Origin: Notolepis coatsorum
Lineage: Eukaryota > Chordata > Actinopteri > Aulopiformes > Paralepididae
DNA: 64,000 nucleotides
Direction: 5' to 3'
NCBI GenBank assembly: GCA_963971535.1
Contig: OZ020586.1
Location: forward strand, 77,670,912 to 77,734,911
Shown here: positions 45,349 through 57,184 of the stretch, in pieces
Position numbering within the stretch: position 1 is the first letter of the stretch
How the letters are laid out: every line of letters begins with the position of its first letter
Notes under the pieces: model-generated
Seen by the model: only the letters and a program-made list of their open reading frames with translations
Told to the model about the DNA's origin: nothing
Database searches by the model: none
Translations under genes and position numbers: made by a program

Positions 45349-46557
45349 CTCAATAGGCCATGCTCACTTAGAACAGCGCAGCACCCAGCTCTCTCTTAGG
45401 CCCCGTTTAGACGAGCGTTTTGTGAACAGAAACCGCAAAAGTCATCTTGCAGTTTCACTTTTAATTTTACGTTTAGACGAGCGTTTTGGGATGGAATTCT
45501 GCGTGCAGACGACGCTGTAACGACTCGAGACGACGGAGCCCCACTGTCACACGATTGGCGCATATGTCACATGACGTGCTGTGAAGACCCGCCCTACTCT
45601 GCCTCTGATTCGCAGACTGTGGATGGGAAATGTGATTGCACCAAAGCAGAGTCACTCACAGACAGTGGGTCCACTCACTGCCACATGACAGCCGGTTGTG
45701 TGATAGTAAAGGGTTAACCTTCTGTCGTGTGGCAGTGAAAGGGTTAAAAGTACTGCCAATGTAGCCTTCAGGTGATCTCCGTTGATATAAGTCAGACATA
45801 CTTGCTTTGTTTACGTCTCGGCTACTGGCGCATACCTGCTACCTGTGACGTAAGCAGTACGCGCGACCAGAGCCGTGACAACCCTTTCGTCATCGTTTTA
45901 TCAGATTTATACGTTTTAACAGTTTAGACGAGAGCGCAAAGCTTTTGCGTTTCTAGGAATTCCACCCTGGAAGGTAGTCTCACTTTTTTGCGGTTTCACC
46001 CCGTAAAAACGCCGTTTCCGTATAAACGAAAGGCACATCCGAAAAAATATTTTTGCGGATTCACCTGCTAGCGTTTCCGTCTAAACGGGGCCTCAGTCTG
46101 ACTCTCCCCCACGTTGCAGACAGGAGTGTGTGTGTGTGCGTGTGTGTGTGTGGGGGGGGGGGGGGGGGGGGGGTGGAGAGCCAGCGTCGGACAGTGTGAG
46201 AGTGAGGGCTGCAGTCAGGGAGAAGGAAAAAAAAATTGAAAAAGAATTGAAAATTAATCAATCAATCAATCCGCGATTTTTCTTTTGTTACACAATGATT
46301 CATGACACATAGATTACACAATGCAACATTGTGTAAGAGACTAAGACATTCGCCGTGACAGAATCGTTATGACGCTATCAACATATCCATTTGTTAAAGA
46401 TTATTGTCCGCCATCTTGTGATCCGGCGGAGTGATGTGATGTGATTCGGTTGTGGGCGGGTCCTGGGACCAGCAGTGTGGAGAGTTCCCTATACATATGT
46501 GTAAATGGACTGTTTCAGCCAATCAGAATCGAGAAATTTGCATGCCGTTGTATAAAT
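45143..46557. repeat. Dispersed repeat, copy 2, second half
   Basis: Matches 36127-36905, starting 'gaacttcattcttagatgct', and is itself split by the 694-bp TIR element at 45399-46092. It contains a (TG)n and G-run near 46126-46173. Confidence 0.82.
45399..46092. mobile_element. TIR DNA transposon, PIF-Harbinger-like
   Basis: The left end GGCCCCGTTTAGACGAGCG mirrors the right end CGTCTAAACGGGGCC. TTA (45396-45398) and TCA (46093-46095) may be a decayed 3-bp duplication, and the uninterrupted site is visible at about 36380. No transposase. The word 'attggcgcatatgtcacatg' near 45555 recurs with one change in the Mutator-like element near 20076. Confidence 0.7.
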
Positions 46558-46756
46558 CCTTGTAAACCTCTATTTTGTTCCTGAGGATATATGTTATTCT
46601 CTCCATTGACATGCATTGTGCCATGTTCTTAATCCAAGCACCGATTGTGGGTGCGTCTATTTTCTTCCAATTGAAAGCTATTGTTTTTTTTGCCTGCAGT
46701 ATAGCAAAGTCAATAAATTTAAAAAGATGTTTCTTGAGCAAAGATGTAAACACTTA
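46558..46756 (-). pseudogene. L1 ORF2 C-terminal fragment
   Basis: The minus-strand frame reads KFIDFAILQAKKTIAFNWKK then APTIGAWIKNMAQCMSMERI, typical of the L1/Tx1 ORF2 C-terminus. Both ends are missing. Confidence 0.7.
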
Positions 46757-46788
46757 GACAGAGCAGGCATCCCTGACGATGGCGGGCC

Positions 46789-47155
46789 AGGGTTAAAGGT
46801 TCTATTGCCTTTGTAGCTCAATGGGTGGAGCGAGGCACTAACATTGCCAGGGTTAGAGGTTCTATTGCCTTTGTAGGTCAATGGGTGGAGCAAGGCACTA
46901 ACATTGCCAGGGTTAGAGGTTCCATTCCATGTGCAGCTCAATGGGTAGAGCAAGGCACTAACACTGCCAGGGTTAGGGGCTCCATTCCCTGTGTAGCTCA
47001 ATGAGTAGAGCAAGGCACTAACATTGCCAGGGTTAGGGGTTCCATTCCATGTGTAGCTCAATGAGTAGAACAAGGCACTAACCTTGCCAGGGTTAGGGGT
47101 TCTATTCCCTGTGTAGCTCAATGAGTACAGCAAGGCACTAACACTGCCAGGGCCA
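46789..47155 (+). repeat. 60-bp tandem repeat of tRNA-like units (6 copies)
   Basis: Six units of exactly 60 bp. Most contain TAGCTCAATGG, matching the A box TRGYNNARNNG, with a D-arm GCTC...GAGC. They also have an anticodon-like hairpin GGCA-CTAACAT-TGCC (loop centre AAC), and GGGGTTCCATTCC, close to a B box. The acceptor stem does not form, because the unit is shorter than a tRNA and runs into the next. It is inferred to derive from a tRNA-Val(AAC)-like gene or SINE head. Confidence 0.75.
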
Positions 47156-47217
47156 CTTTGCATAAAAAAAGAGTTACCCTATACTGAAAAGGGTTTTAAA
47201 AACCCATGGGGGAACTC

Positions 47218-48195
47218 AGCTGTCTCACAGACTGCCTCTCAGACCCCCTCACAGACTGCCTCACAGACTGCCTCACAGACCCCCTCACAGACTTCCTCAC
47301 AGACTGCCTCACAGACTGCCTCACAGACTGCCTCACAGACTGTCTCACAGATCCCCTCACAGACTGCCTCACAGACCCCCTCACAGACTGCCTCACAGAC
47401 TCCCTCACAGACCCCCTCTCAGACTGCCTCACAGACTGTCTCAGCAGACTGCCTCACAGACTGTCTCACAGACTGTCTCAGCAGACTGCCTCACAGACCC
47501 CCTCACAGACCGCCTCACAGACTGCCTCACAGACTGCCTCACAGACCCCCTCACAGACTGCCTCACAGACCGCCTCACAGACCGCCTCACAGACTGCCTC
47601 ACAGACCCCCTCACAGACTGCATCACAGACTGCCTCACAGACCCCCTCACAGACTGCCTCACAGGCTGCCTCACAGACTCCCTCACAGACTCCCTCACAG
47701 ACCCCCTCACAGACTGCCTCACAGACCCCCTCACAGACCCCCTCACAGACTGCCTCACAGACCCCCTCACAGACTGCCTCACAGACTGTCTCAGCAGACT
47801 CCCTCACAGACTCCCTCACAGACCCCCTCACAGACTGCCTCACAGACCCCCTCACAGACTGCCTCACAGACTGCCTCACAGACTGTCTCAGCAGACTGCC
47901 TCACAGACTGCCTCACAGACCCCCTCACAGACCGCCTCACAGACTGCCTCACAGACTGCCTCACAGACCCCCTCACAGACTGTCTCAGCAGACTGCCTCA
48001 CAGACTGTCTCAGCAGACTGCCTCACAGACTGCCTCACAGACTGCCTCACAGACTGCCTCACAGACTGTCTCAGCAGACTGCCTCACAGACTGCCTCAAA
48101 GACTGTCTCACAGACTCCCTCACAGACTGCCTCACAGACTGCCTCACAGACTGTCTCACAGACTCCCTCACAGACTGCCTCACAGACTGCCTCTT
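47218..48195. repeat. 12-bp satellite array (ctcacagactgc / ctcacagacccc)
   Basis: About 80 units, with GCCT and CCCC variants interspersed and occasional longer 'ctgtctcagcagactgc' units that shift frame. Because 12 is a multiple of three, a 356-codon frame crosses it, but its composition follows the repeat alone. Confidence 0.95.
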
Positions 48196-48198
48196 ATA

Positions 48199-48440
48199 GG
48201 CCTTTCACACCGACCGTGCCGGAGCCGGTTCCCGAACGTAATCTCGAACCGGCCGGCGCGTTCACACCGGGAATAATTGGTTCGGAACATGAAAAATCGG
48301 TGTGCAGTGTTTTCTTAGAGGGCCGAACTAAAGCCTCCGCCATGTTCCGAACCAATTATTCCCGCTGTGAACGCGTCGGCCGGTTCGAGATTACGTTCGG
48401 GAACCGGCTCCGGCAAGGAGCCCGGCCGGTGTGAAAGGCC
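48199..48440. mobile_element. Hairpin MITE
   Basis: 242 bp whose two arms, each about 100 bp, are near-perfect inverse copies. Outer ends are GGCCTTTCACACCG and CGGTGTGAAAGGCC, with 'cgaacgtaatctcgaaccgg' inside. It sits at the edge of the 12-bp satellite. No clear target duplication. Confidence 0.85.
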
Positions 48441-48750
48441 GACACACGGCTCTGAGGCCCTGTACAAAATACCACACTGTAATACACACATTAACTGGGA
48501 ACAGGCGCCCCCAAAATTGGCCATTTTAGTTTTCGTTTTTGAGAACTGCATACTTTTTCTGCAAACCAAAATACTATATTTTATACTTATACCACATGCA
48601 TGAGCCTGGTCTCTTTTGAAAGAGGGCATTCTGGAGTTTATGATACAATGAGGAAAACTCACCTTTAGTGCTAATGAAATAGAGTAACATAAAACTGAAC
48701 TTGAGTTGTAGAAAAACTTGTTACTCACGTTTTTCTGTAGTAGTTAGTAG
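48441..48750. other. No gene seen
   Basis: Unremarkable sequence between the MITE and a solo LTR. Confidence 0.4.
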
Positions 48751-48755
48751 TCCAG

Positions 48756-49070
48756 TGTGATGATTCGGTGTTGGTGTGGACCCAATAGCAATCACAGGAC
48801 GAGGGTAGAGAGACAGGCAGGACACAACGGGATGTAGTTCAACAAAAGGCTTTACTTGTATTTTACACAAGGCTTAACTACAAAACAAGAATAGTACCTC
48901 AGCATAAGCTGGCAGATTACACGTTACGAAAACCAGATAACAAAGGGTACAAATGTGGAGAGCACGGAAGGATGCTGCGTGGAATCACAAACAAGGTGTC
49001 TCTGAGGTGCAGGGCAGGATCCCTGAACTGGCGGGGGAACGGAGCCAGGCTGGACAGACGGATCCTGACA
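48756..49070 (-). mobile_element. Solo LTR with 5-bp target duplication
   Basis: 315 bp, plus-strand ends TGTGATGATTCGG...GATCCTGACA, flanked by TCCAG at 48751-48755 and 49071-49075. There are no internal genes. The minus strand is favoured because 'gtgtggacccaatag' reads like an LTR-end context, but this is weak. Confidence 0.8.
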
Positions 49071-50040
49071 TCCAGAAGTAGTATTTCCCCAGAAATGTGT
49101 ATGGCTTAAGAATATCCCATAGATCCATAGCCTGAAGCCTTATGTAGTACATGTCCAAATTTCATAAAGATCCGTTCAGAAATGAGTGATTAGGAGTGAT
49201 TTTGGTAAACTGTGTACAAAAGAAAAGTTCAGTTTTCTCATAGACTTCAATTCATTCTGCGGTTTTTCTCTTCCTGTTTTTGCTTGTGGGTTTTTCACCT
49301 AGATCCCTGATTCGTAGATCCCAGGTGGGCTATCATTGGAAAGCCACACTCATTGGCTACAACCCTGTCCAATAACTTTCGAGATCGCCAAATGATTGAC
49401 GGAACTAGAGCCCCAAGAGTCAGGAGTAGTATTTGCGCAATACCGTGTACTTCGTGTGTACTTCCGTGTACTTGAGAACCGCTGAACGAATTTTGTCACC
49501 TGAAAGGGCTATCGACAGGGAACAAATGGGGCTTTAATTCGATATATATATATATTGTATTAAAAAAATATGCACACCCGAGCCACTAGGGGTCGCCAAA
49601 GTGCCGGTGGGCAAATCGTCCTCAAGAGGGCCCACATGTGGGCCCCTGCTTGCTAAGAGGTTCTGACCTAAAAGGTAATTGTCGACTCACACAGGTTTTA
49701 ATCTTTTAAAGATGTCTTGATACAGAGTGAGGGTTTGAGCATTAAAGATAGATACGAAATTCCTTTTTGTGCGGTCCGTAGTATCCAGCTGCAAGCTAGC
49801 CTAGCTTAGCCCAAATGAATGGAAGTGGATACAAACCAGCTAGCTGTTGGCCAAAAACACCTCTCATGGAGTTTTAAGCTAGGCTCGTGGTCCGTATTCC
49901 TCATCCATTATTTTGTGCTAAGCTAGGCTAGCTTGCAGCCGGATAGCTTTCTACTGAACACACAGAGACGAAATTGGTATCTATCCTCTTGTCCGACTGT
50001 GAAGAAGATGGTAAGCGCATTTCCCATAATGTTGGCGTGT
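49071..50040. repeat. Unclassified dispersed repeats
   Basis: 49760-49990 contains 'gctagctgttggccaaaaac' and 'gttttaagctaggct', repeated with similar flanks at 60950-61110. No gene seen. Confidence 0.55.
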
Positions 50041-50045
50041 TCCTT

Positions 50046-50330
50046 TAAGACTGCGTGTGCTGGTAGCCTACTGTAGCCCTAGAAGCAGGCTTATGACCGG
50101 AATGTCACCTGTTCGAATCCTGTTACCGGCTGGTGTCCCTCTGCCCTCCTTCAACAACTGCTGCTGATACATGACCTTGAACAAGGAACGGACCCCCCAG
50201 CAGCTCTAGTGGAGCTATAGACTACTCACTGGCCAACAATAGAAGACTGTGGTCGTACCGAGTAGAATTACAATCTATTTATGTGGCAAGTAAAGTTTAG
50301 CATATATACCAGGAATTTATCATCTGTATT
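50046..50330 (+). mobile_element. tRNA-derived SINE (likely)
   Basis: Contains TGTTCGAATCC (B-box-like) about 60 nt into the unit, with a weak A box at 'gtagcctactg', followed by a body with 'ccttgaacaaggaacggacc' and 'agaagactgtggtc', phrases common in fish SINEs. Confidence 0.55.
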
Positions 50331-50339
50331 TAACCTACG

Positions 50340-51690
<1,351 letters not shown>

Positions 51691-51974
51691 TAGTGAGGTT
51701 ATTTAGGGGGGAAAAGAGTCGTTAACACCATGGCAGCAGAGGACGACATCTGACACCAGGGGGGCCGTTGCCAAGATACACAGTGCTCTTAGCCCGGCAT
51801 AGCTCAGATGACGAGACAGAGTCTCCTCTCCAGGAAGAGTTATGGCGCTGAGAGGGCAGTGTCTGCATGGCATCACCCGGAAGGACCTTTGGCCGCGTCC
51901 CGCGAGTGGGTCGTCACTTCTTGGCCAAGCTGCAGAGCTACAACACGTCATACAGTTTAGTTTAGTTTAGTGTA
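51691..51974. other. No gene seen
   Basis: Moderately GC-rich sequence. A minus-strand frame of about 80 codons has no recognisable motif. Confidence 0.4.
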
Positions 51975-51982
51975 GTGTAGTG

Positions 51983-52716
51983 GGCACGTGCACACATAGA
52001 GGCCAAGGGGTGCCTGAGCACCTGCCTTTTTGAGCCTCATCAAAAAAGTGCCCTTTTTGAAAAACAATAATTTTTTTTTTTTTTTTTTACTGTTACACCA
52101 TTATAGACTGCCCTTCCAACTGAAAAATGTCAGGATAGAATAAAAATATTAGGTAAAGAGAGAGATGCCCCATATTCCATTGCAGTTTGCACGGCCTCCT
52201 CAGCATGCCTCTCCGCGGACCTATATATTTTATGCATAGCGTGGGTGGTGATGATGATCATGATAGAAACCGCTGTTGAATGCTGGTATTACACTCATTG
52301 AGGGACACAAAGAAGTCAAGTCCGATGGGATTTGGGAATCTCAAATACAAATCGGGATTGGAATAAAAAATGCATTTATATTAAACAATACAGAATATAC
52401 AGCACTTCTTGGGGTCTGTAGGGTAAGCACTTATTCCCTCCCCCCTGAACATTTATGGGGATGTATGGGCCTTTTAAGTCAGTGATAAAAGTGTCTTTCA
52501 AGGATAAGTGAGCTCCTGCACTGATTATTAGTTCAATATTCAATATTTGATCACCAAAACCCCCCAAAAAGCATAAAAAGGGGGCCCCCCGCCCGAAAAG
52601 GGCCCTTAAAAATCGTGCTTGCGCGCTACGCGCGCTCGCTTAATATATACACACAAGTGTTGTGCCCTTTTCAGCCTTTGAGCACCTGCCCCTCTAAAGT
52701 CCTGTGCACGTCCCTG
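51983..52716. mobile_element. hAT-like element inside a (TAGTG)n tract
   Basis: 734 bp with imperfect inverted ends (left GGCACGTGCACAC, right GTGCACGTCCCTG). The same 8-mer GTGTAGTG lies on both sides (51975-51982, 52717-52724), though the flank is itself repetitive. No transposase. Confidence 0.55.
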
Positions 52717-52975
52717 GTGTAGTGTAGTGTAGTGTAGTGTAGTGTAGTTTAGTTTAGTTTAGTTTAGTTTAGTTTAGTTTAGTTTAGTTTAGTTTAGTTT
52801 AGTTTAGTTTAGTTTAGTTTAGTTTAGTTTAGTTTAGTTTAGTTTAGTTTAGTATCTATCTAGGTCGTCCTCGGACAGGCCCTCCATCTCTGCTTCCAGT
52901 CATCCCGATCCTCCATGCATCCGGCTAGCTCGCCGGTACTTCCTACTTCCTTAGTTTAGTTTAGTTTAGTTAGTG
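52717..52975. repeat. (TAGTG)n/(TTTAG)n microsatellite with an interruption
   Basis: Pentamer repeats at 52717-52851, then about 100 bp of unrelated sequence (52852-52950, 'gtcgtcctcggacaggccct'), then TTTAG repeats again. Confidence 0.9.
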
Positions 52976-53243
52976 TAAAAGACATACAAAGAACAAATAC
53001 TAAAATGTTAAGAGATCAGTGCCAAAGCAGAGACAAGAGACCCAAAACAGGCCTATGAGAGAGCTATACTTGAAACAGAAAATACATTAAACAAAAAAAA
53101 TTATGTTAGCTTTCTATGAGAGACCTCCACACAGAAAATGTGTGTAGTAGTAAACCCTCTCCTCTCCTACACATTATTCATGGTGTCTGTATAGTAGTTA
53201 TCCCCATCATCTCCTACACATTATTCATGGTGTCTGTAGTAGT

Positions 53244-53424
53244 TATATATTCGTACTTGGCTTATCGCGTCCCGCTCTATAAGCCTATCGAGATACCCCT
53301 TATCTCCTGTACCTATTGTACTCCATCACGAAAACAACTTGTACACCCACACCTGACCGGGTCCCGCCTCTATGGAGGCGCAGCCTATAAGACCATGACC
53401 ATGGTCACCAACACACCCTTCCTC
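53244..53424 (+). repeat. DIRS left inverted terminal repeat
   Basis: Starts TATATTCGTACTTGGCTTAT and is the inverse of 56961-57138 over about 150 bp. The outermost about 50 bp are unique to this end and are matched only by the internal complementary region. Confidence 0.88.
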
Positions 53425-53474
53425 TATTTTCGTTCCATCATATTGGATGCAGTGCACCTTATGTAACTAGTAGT

Positions 53475-54491
53475 ATGAAAATATTAGAGAAATTGCGTAA
53501 TGTTGAAAGCTTACCGGAGGTTTGCTTGCCCCTGGCATCTTCAGAGCATGTTTCAGCGACACATTGGGCCTGTGCTGATGTTTCCTCGTCTGACGGCGGC
53601 AGACCGAGGGGCAGCGTACAAGGTTTGGCTATCAAGTCGGCTTGTACAAAGGTAAGGCCTGTGTCATTAGGCATCAATGTCGGTATTGGTAATGCTGTGG
53701 AGTATGTTTCGGCGCCAGGGCCGGGGTGGCTTGGTGATCGTTCCACTGCAGTGGACGTTTTCCTGGCAATCCTGGAGCATGCTGCTAACGCTAATGCTAC
53801 TACTGCTATTTCTGCTAATGCTAACGTTCATTGTTCTAATAATCCCCGCCGCGGGATGCCGCTTTTCCCTCCTCTTACCAGCTTCATTGATGAAGGTCAG
53901 TCAGTTGTTGATGTGGGGGGTTTTGCTGAGTCCTATTTACCCTTTTTACAGGTAAACGGGCTAACAACAGGGTGCAGGCCGGGTGTACCGTGGCTACGTA
54001 GCCAGGTAGCTTTGTTCCTGTGCCCCGGCGGGGATGAACGACGTCCCGCCCGGCCGATGCTTGATAGCGAATCGGCTCAGAGGGTGGCAGTATGGACGGA
54101 TGAGTTGTATACTGCTGCAGGATGGTATTTAGCGGCGGCCAGTGTTATGGCTCAGCTGGCTAGTTTCCTATCCATATTGGCGTCGGGTAGTAGGACTATG
54201 GGTCCAGCCGACATTGTAAACATGGTTCATGTTTGTGGTGTTATAGAGATCTTGACTCAGTCGCAAGCTATAACTGCGGGGAGGATTAGGATGCTATCAA
54301 CGTTGGTTGTTAGGCATGTTTGGTTGGAGCAATCTCCTCTTGGGGAAGAGGATAGGTTTTCTCTCCTCACGACTCCTTTTTCCACAGATAGTCTTTTTGG
54401 GCATTCTGTGGAGGCGCAGGCGGTTGTTGATCTGGGTCCTACACCGCCTCACGCTGTGCAGCCAGAGGTGGGAGCACGGTCTCGTCAATGA
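53475..54491 (+). pseudogene. DIRS gag-like protein
   Basis: A 338-codon frame, MKILEKLRNVESLPEVCL at the start. It contains GVPWLRSQVALFLCPGGDER and an alpha-helical region (YTAAGWYLAAASVMAQLASF, DIVNMVHVCGVIEILTQSQA). Position and size fit the first ORF of DIRS elements, which is presumed structural; no catalytic motif is visible. It overlaps frames of the next ORF. It may be intact or shortened at the C-terminus. Confidence 0.65.
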
Positions 54492-54942
54492 CTGTGGCGA
54501 GATCCTCGACAGGCGGCCATGTTTCCCCCGCCAGTGGTGCCCTGGGTGGAGAGTCAACAGGGTCCCACAAGGCCGACAGCCTTGGTGGCCGAGGGATCGG
54601 CCATTTTGGGTGAATTCGAGTTTGGTAAAACAAGCCGTCGTCACTTTGCCGCAAGCAGCCCGCTCCCCGTTCAATCCTCTCTCTGTTACCCACGGAAGCG
54701 GGGCTCTGATCGTTCTCCTTTGGCTGCGGGCCGCGAACCTTCCTTGAAGCGCATGCGGCCCCATTCTTCACTTCTCATGGGGACAGGGGCTGACACCCAG
54801 TTGATGGCTGAGCCTGGGTCTGTCCGTGAGAATGTTCCGTCGCATGGTTCCTGCACCACATGTTGTGTGTTGGATGAGCCTGGTGTTACAGCTGCCACTA
54901 GCTACAGTGGTCAGCAGGGGGACTCGAGGCCTCTTCTGTTGA

Positions 54943-55701
54943 ATGCACAGCAAGGGTTACCCCGGCCTCGCCTTCGCCAGGTGGGGTATCGCGCTGATGC
55001 CTCCCACTCCCGTCACGGCGGCAGTGGTCTGCAAAGGAGAGGCGAGCATGATTTGGGTGATTGCAACCCTCTCGGAGCAGCGCCAGGTGTCTATCCGTCA
55101 CACGCTCGGGGGTTTCCGTCTGGGAGGGACGGTCACGGCACTGCAAGTGATGCGTCTGCTCGGCATGATGGCATCTGCTCACACGGTGGTTCCTCTTGGC
55201 CTCCTCTTCATGAGGAGGATACAGAGGTGGTTTCTCTCTATGAGAATAGATCCGGTGAGGGACAAAGGGAAACGGTTGACGGGTCCTTTGTCGATATGGG
55301 GAGATCTCGCCCACTGGAGGAGGCTGGGTATCCTCACCATTTGGGTCCCCATGGGCAGCAGGCGCTCACACGTCACGGTCTTCACCGACGCCTCTCTCAC
55401 GGGTTGGGGAGGGACGTGTCGGACCCACGCAGTGGGGGGCAGCTGGACGGGGGTTCATGCTGGCCCAGCTACCCCGCATATCAATGTGTTGGAATTGAAG
55501 GCGGTCCTCCTGGTCCTCAAACGGTTGGACCACCTGGTGGTAGGCGAACACGTTTTGGTCAGGACAGACAGTATGGCGGCAGCGGCGTATATCAACAGGC
55601 AGGGTGGGACTCGTTCCATCCGCCTGCTCCGGGCGGCGGTCGAACTTTGGCTATCCTGGTCGCGCCGGACCGGGGCACGTCAGTGTGGTTCCCGGTCTTG
55701 A
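54943..55701 (+). pseudogene. DIRS RT thumb and RNase H
   Basis: Begins after a deletion that removed the RT catalytic core. The RT-end region reads TALQVMRLLGMMASAHTVVP and LLFMRRIQRWFLSMRIDP. RNase H follows with VFTDASLTGWGG, HINVLELKAVLLVLKRL and LVRTDSMAAAAYINRQGG, where the Asp, Glu and Asp residues are visible. The upstream stretch 54519-54940 is translatable but shows no RT motif. The enzyme would copy element RNA; without the palm it cannot. Confidence 0.85.
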
Positions 55702-55835
55702 TCCAGCTTCTGGTCGCTCCTCCTTGGGTCATTCCTTGGTCGGTGACGGCCCTCTCACAGCACGACGGGTCACTGTTCCAGTGTCCGGTGTTGGGCGAAC
55801 GGCTGTTGGTGTGGCTGGTGGGAGGGTGAGTCTGG

Positions 55836-56574
55836 AGAGGATGGACCCTTTGGTGGTTGATACCATCCGGAGTGCACAGCACATGCACATGGTCCTCGGT
55901 CGGTTGTCCTTGGCCCCGTTTGAGCCGCTAGAGCAGGCGCCGTTGGAACGGCTGTCTTTCAAGACCGCGTTCCTGCTGGCTGTCACTTCCGCTAAACGCG
56001 TGGGTGAGCTCTGTGCTCTCTCGGTACGTCCAGAGTGCCTGTCTTTTCGGGCCGATTGCGGTGCCACTCTGCGACCTAATCGTGCTTTCATGCCTAAGAA
56101 TATCCGGAGTTCCTTCCGCTCCCGGGATATTGTGGTTCAGGCGTTTTGTCCGCCTCCTCACGTCATGTCACGCTTCACCTGTCATGTCCGGTCCGCGCTT
56201 TGGGAATTTACCTCAGCCGTACTCAGGACCTCAGGGTTACCGATCAGCTTTTTGTCTGTTACGGTGGTTCTCGTGCCGGTAAGGCACTGTCGAAACAGCG
56301 CCTGTCCCATTGGTTGTGCGAGGGCATTGCCCTCTGCTACACATTGGCTGGGCAGGATCCCCCTGGGGGCATCAGGGCGCACTCCACTCGTGGGGTGGCT
56401 GCCTCTGCCGCTCTCCTGGGTGGGGCCTCGGTGGAGGACATCTGTGCTGCAGCTTCATGGTCCTCCCCGGGCCCCTTTGTAAGGTTTTACCTCATGGACA
56501 TGACCGGGGGTTCTGTCTCCCAGGCGGTTCTGGGGTCTGTGGCCTTTCCTGCTTTCCGTCCTTTGGTAGGGTAG
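55836..56574 (+). pseudogene. DIRS tyrosine recombinase (frameshifted)
   Basis: The recombinase would integrate the circular cDNA without a target duplication. The first frame has FKTAFLLAVTSAKRVGELCA with the first catalytic Arg. After a frame change near 56160-56230 the second frame has GIRAHSTRGVAASAALLGG (HxxR) and ASWSSPGPFVRFYL (Trp and the nucleophile Tyr), ending FPAFRPLVG and a stop at 56572-56574. All core residues can be placed, but the frame change inactivates it. Confidence 0.87.
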
Positions 56575-56798
56575 CAGGAGTGTGTGGGTATGGGCCACAG
56601 TGTGTTAGGTCACACTTGGTTCCGCCTGTGCTGTGTGTTCAAGGGGTTCTAGTTCCCTCTTGCTCGCACTCAGGTGGAGTTGACTGCGCCCCCCCTTCAT
56701 TAGGAAGGATGGGGTGACAGGGCTCCCCGAACCCCTTGATGTGGGCTTACGGGTCCTCAGGGGGTACATCTGTCGGGCCTCGCGTCCGCTCTAACCCA

Positions 56799-56905
56799 TA
56801 TCTCGATAGGCTTATAGAGCGGGACGCGATAAGCCAAGTACGAATATATAACGATAGGTTATGTATATAACCTAGTTATATGAGTACTGGCTGAGCGTCC
56901 CGCTC
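56799..56905 (+). repeat. DIRS internal complementary region
   Basis: 56799-56850 is the inverse of the start of the left terminus (53244-53295), and 56875-56905 is the inverse of the end of the right terminus (57108-57138). This juxtaposition is what lets DIRS elements rebuild their ends through a circle. Confidence 0.88.
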
Positions 56906-56960
56906 TTAAGCGGCCCTGAGTTCCCTTTTGAGGGATCTTTTACTGGAACGGGATTTTGGC

Positions 56961-57138
56961 GAGGAAGGGTGTGTTGGTGACCATGGTCATGGTCTTATAG
57001 GCTGCGCCTCCATAGAGGCGGGACCCGGTCAGGTGTGGGTGTACAAGTTGTTTTCGTGATGGAGTACAATAGGTACAGGAGATAAGGGGTATCTCGATAG
57101 GCTTATAGAGCGGGACGCTCAGCCAGTACTCATATAAC
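56961..57138 (-). repeat. DIRS right inverted terminal repeat
   Basis: Inverse of 53274-53424, with 'accatggtcatggtcttata' in common. The outer end 'gctcagccagtactcatata' is unique to this side. Confidence 0.88.
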
Positions 57139-57184
57139 TCAATATCGTTAACCCTCTCTTTTGCTACACATTATTCATGGTGTC

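Larger units (their letters stand above)
53244..57138 (+). mobile_element. DIRS-type tyrosine-recombinase retrotransposon
   Basis: About 3.9 kb with inverted termini (53244-53424 and 56961-57138) and an internal complementary region, the DIRS architecture. It carries a gag-like frame, an RT remnant, RNase H and tyrosine recombinase. Most of the RT palm is missing, so the copy is inactive. 'ctacacattattcatggtgtc' words flank both sides, twice on the left and once on the right; whether this reflects the target is unclear. Confidence 0.9.

Noticed and set aside
46789..47155. Functional tRNA gene cluster
   Set aside because: 60-bp units cannot form an acceptor stem, and loops differ from a mature tRNA.
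47206..48276. 356-codon frame taken as a repetitive protein gene
   Set aside because: Composition is set entirely by the 12-bp unit, both strands are open, and no signal or unique domain is present.
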